From: Actinomycetota bacterium
GTDB lineage: Bacteria; Actinomycetota; Acidimicrobiia; Acidimicrobiales; SZUA-35
NCBI GenBank assembly: GCA_027730885.1
Contig: JAQCHM010000275.1
Location: 1 to 5,040, forward strand
Direction of reading: 5' to 3'
Length of the DNA: 5,040 nt
Shown: piece after piece, positions 4,216 through 5,040 of the stretch
Layout: every line of letters starts with the position of its first letter
How positions within the stretch are numbered: the stretch's first letter is position 1
Notes under the pieces: generated by a model
Databases searched by the model: none
What the model was told of the DNA's origin: nothing
The model's input: the letters and a program-made list of their open reading frames with translations, nothing else
Made by a program: the position numbers and the translations under genes

Positions 4216-5040
4216 GTCTCCTTGTGTTGATTTCGCCGCACCTGGTTGAAGGGGCGGCCCTTGTCGGGGGTGTGCTCGCGCGGCATGCCCAGCAGACGTT
4301 CGCTGATCAGGTTTCGCTGCATCTCGACGGTGCCACCGCCGATGGACATCGCTTGCCTGCCGATGAACTGCTCAGCAGGGAAATCGGAGTCGTCGTCGTC
4401 GGCTCTGGTCAGACCGTCACTGCCCGCGAGCTCGACGGCGATCGACGAACGACGCGAAGCGTTGACCCCGGAGTTGAGCCGCAGGAGTGACCCGGCAATG
4501 GGCGGAAGTGCCCCGGACGCGACACCATCGCTCACACGGCTGATCAACTGGGCGCCGACCACCTCGTTGGCGTGCGACTCCGCCAGCAACTGACGTGCGG
4601 TCGGATCTTCGGTGCGTCCGGCGCGTGTCGCCACGTCGAGCAGATCGGCCCCTCTGCTCGTCTGGCGGGCCGTCTTTGGTCGATTGAAGTTGTACGGCGA
4701 GCCTCCACCAACCGCCTGACGCTCATGGAACAGGAGTCGGCTGGCAACCGTCCAGCCATCGTTCGGCGTGCCGAGCAAGCAGTCGTGCGAGAGTTCGACG
4801 TCGTCGAAGAATTCCTCGCAGAATTCCTCGGTGCCGTCGACCATCTTGATGTTGTTGATCGTGACGCCAGGGAGCGACAGATCGAGGAGGAAGAGGCTGA
4901 GCCCCTGATGCTTCGGCACCGTCCAGTCTGTTCGGACGAGGATCAATCCCCAGTCGGCTCGCCAGGCTCCAGAGCTCCAGATCTTCGAACCGTTGAGCAC
5001 CCAGACGTCGCCGTCCCGGTCGGCGCGAGTGAGCGCGCCG
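4212..5040 (-). CDS. Acyl-CoA dehydrogenase (FadE-like), C-terminal part, runs off the window
   Basis: 275 residues are visible and the frame stays open to the right edge, so the N-terminus lies outside. A GTG at 5000 is an internal Val (DGDVWVLNGSKIW), not the start. Acyl-CoA dehydrogenases are FAD flavoproteins that introduce the alpha-beta double bond in acyl-CoAs. In visible numbering: NGSKIWSSGA (16-25) is the flavin/substrate-contact strand, VDGTEEFCEEFFDDVEL (67-83) the middle-domain end, and LLFHERQAVGGG (102-113) the start of the helical C-domain. SIGGGTVEMQRNLISERLLGMPRE (232-255) is the C-terminal signature. The Glu found just before the GT in medium-chain enzymes (Y-E-G-T) is Gly here, so the base may sit elsewhere, as in isovaleryl-CoA and long-chain enzymes, or the protein may be one subunit of a heteromer like the mycobacterial steroid FadE pairs. 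Its end overlaps the hydratase start (ATGA), so they form one operon. Confidence 0.9.
   Translation of the reverse strand, partial: GALTRADRDGDVWVLNGSKIWSSGAWRADWGLILVRTDWTVPKHQGLSLFLLDLSLPGVTINNIKMVDGTEEFCEEFFDDVELSHDCLLGTPNDGWTVASRLLFHERQAVGGGSPYNFNRPKTARQTSRGADLLDVATRAGRTEDPTARQLLAESHANEVVGAQLISRVSDGVASGALPPIAGSLLRLNSGVNASRRSSIAVELAGSDGLTRADDDDSDFPAEQFIGRQAMSIGGGTVEMQRNLISERLLGMPREHTPDKGRPFNQVRRNQHKET
4218..4223 (-). promoter_or_regulatory. Ribosome binding site of the enoyl-CoA hydratase-like gene
   Basis: AAGGAG on the minus strand lies inside the last codons of the acyl-CoA dehydrogenase (Lys-Glu-Thr-stop). Its distance is 2 nt to the ATG at 4215 and 8 nt to the ATG at 4209. By usual spacing the second ATG is the better-served start. 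Confidence 0.65.

Noticed and set aside
4544..4759. 71-residue minus-strand frame inside the acyl-CoA dehydrogenase
   Set aside because: It is an out-of-frame, Arg/Ser-rich shadow of the dehydrogenase gene.
4808..4831. Tandem AGAATTCCTCG repeat (11 of 12 bases) in the acyl-CoA dehydrogenase
   Set aside because: It encodes EEFC/EEFF within a conserved middle-domain motif of the family (EF-x-E-x-FFDDV), so protein conservation explains it.

Overview
The window is GC-rich and densely coding. It holds two opposed gene groups that converge near position 3380. The family mix points to an actinomycete-type bacterium (Actinomycetota, for example a mycobacterial or acidimicrobial lineage): a flavin/F420 luciferase-like monooxygenase, a cog2159-type amidohydrolase, an extended SDR, a divergent enoyl-CoA hydratase and a FadE-like acyl-CoA dehydrogenase. 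This placement is inference from gene content and base composition; no marker gene is present.

Layout. Positions 1-231 are non-coding as far as I can see and hold a perfect 13-bp palindrome (125-137) with a nearby repeated half. A plus-strand cluster follows: an extended SDR/NAD-dependent epimerase (232-1149), an amidohydrolase locus (1225-2457) and a luciferase-like monooxygenase locus (2457-3352). The last two share one base (TGATG), which indicates an operon. A 15-bp-stem hairpin (3360-3393) lies between the convergent groups. On the minus strand, an acyl-CoA dehydrogenase entering from the right edge (5040-4212) overlaps an enoyl-CoA hydratase-like gene (4215-3403) by ATGA.

The main observation is that two adjacent genes are both broken as read here. 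The amidohydrolase carries one in-frame TAG at 1633-1635, where a tryptophan codon (TGG) is the likely ancestral state. The metal-ligand motifs are therefore split between a 136-residue and a 273-residue piece. The monooxygenase loses frame between about 3057 and 3092; a single missing base would restore a 298-residue protein. Either the catabolic operon is decaying, or the sequence has errors here, or (least likely) recoding occurs.

Together the genes look like part of a catabolic pathway for a cyclic, aromatic or lipid-like substrate. The SDR, monooxygenase and amidohydrolase would act on oxygenation and ring or C-C/C-N cleavage, and the acyl-CoA dehydrogenase and hydratase-like protein on CoA-thioester breakdown. 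The substrate cannot be read from the sequence. I found no convincing undescribed system, RNA gene, mobile element or CRISPR array.
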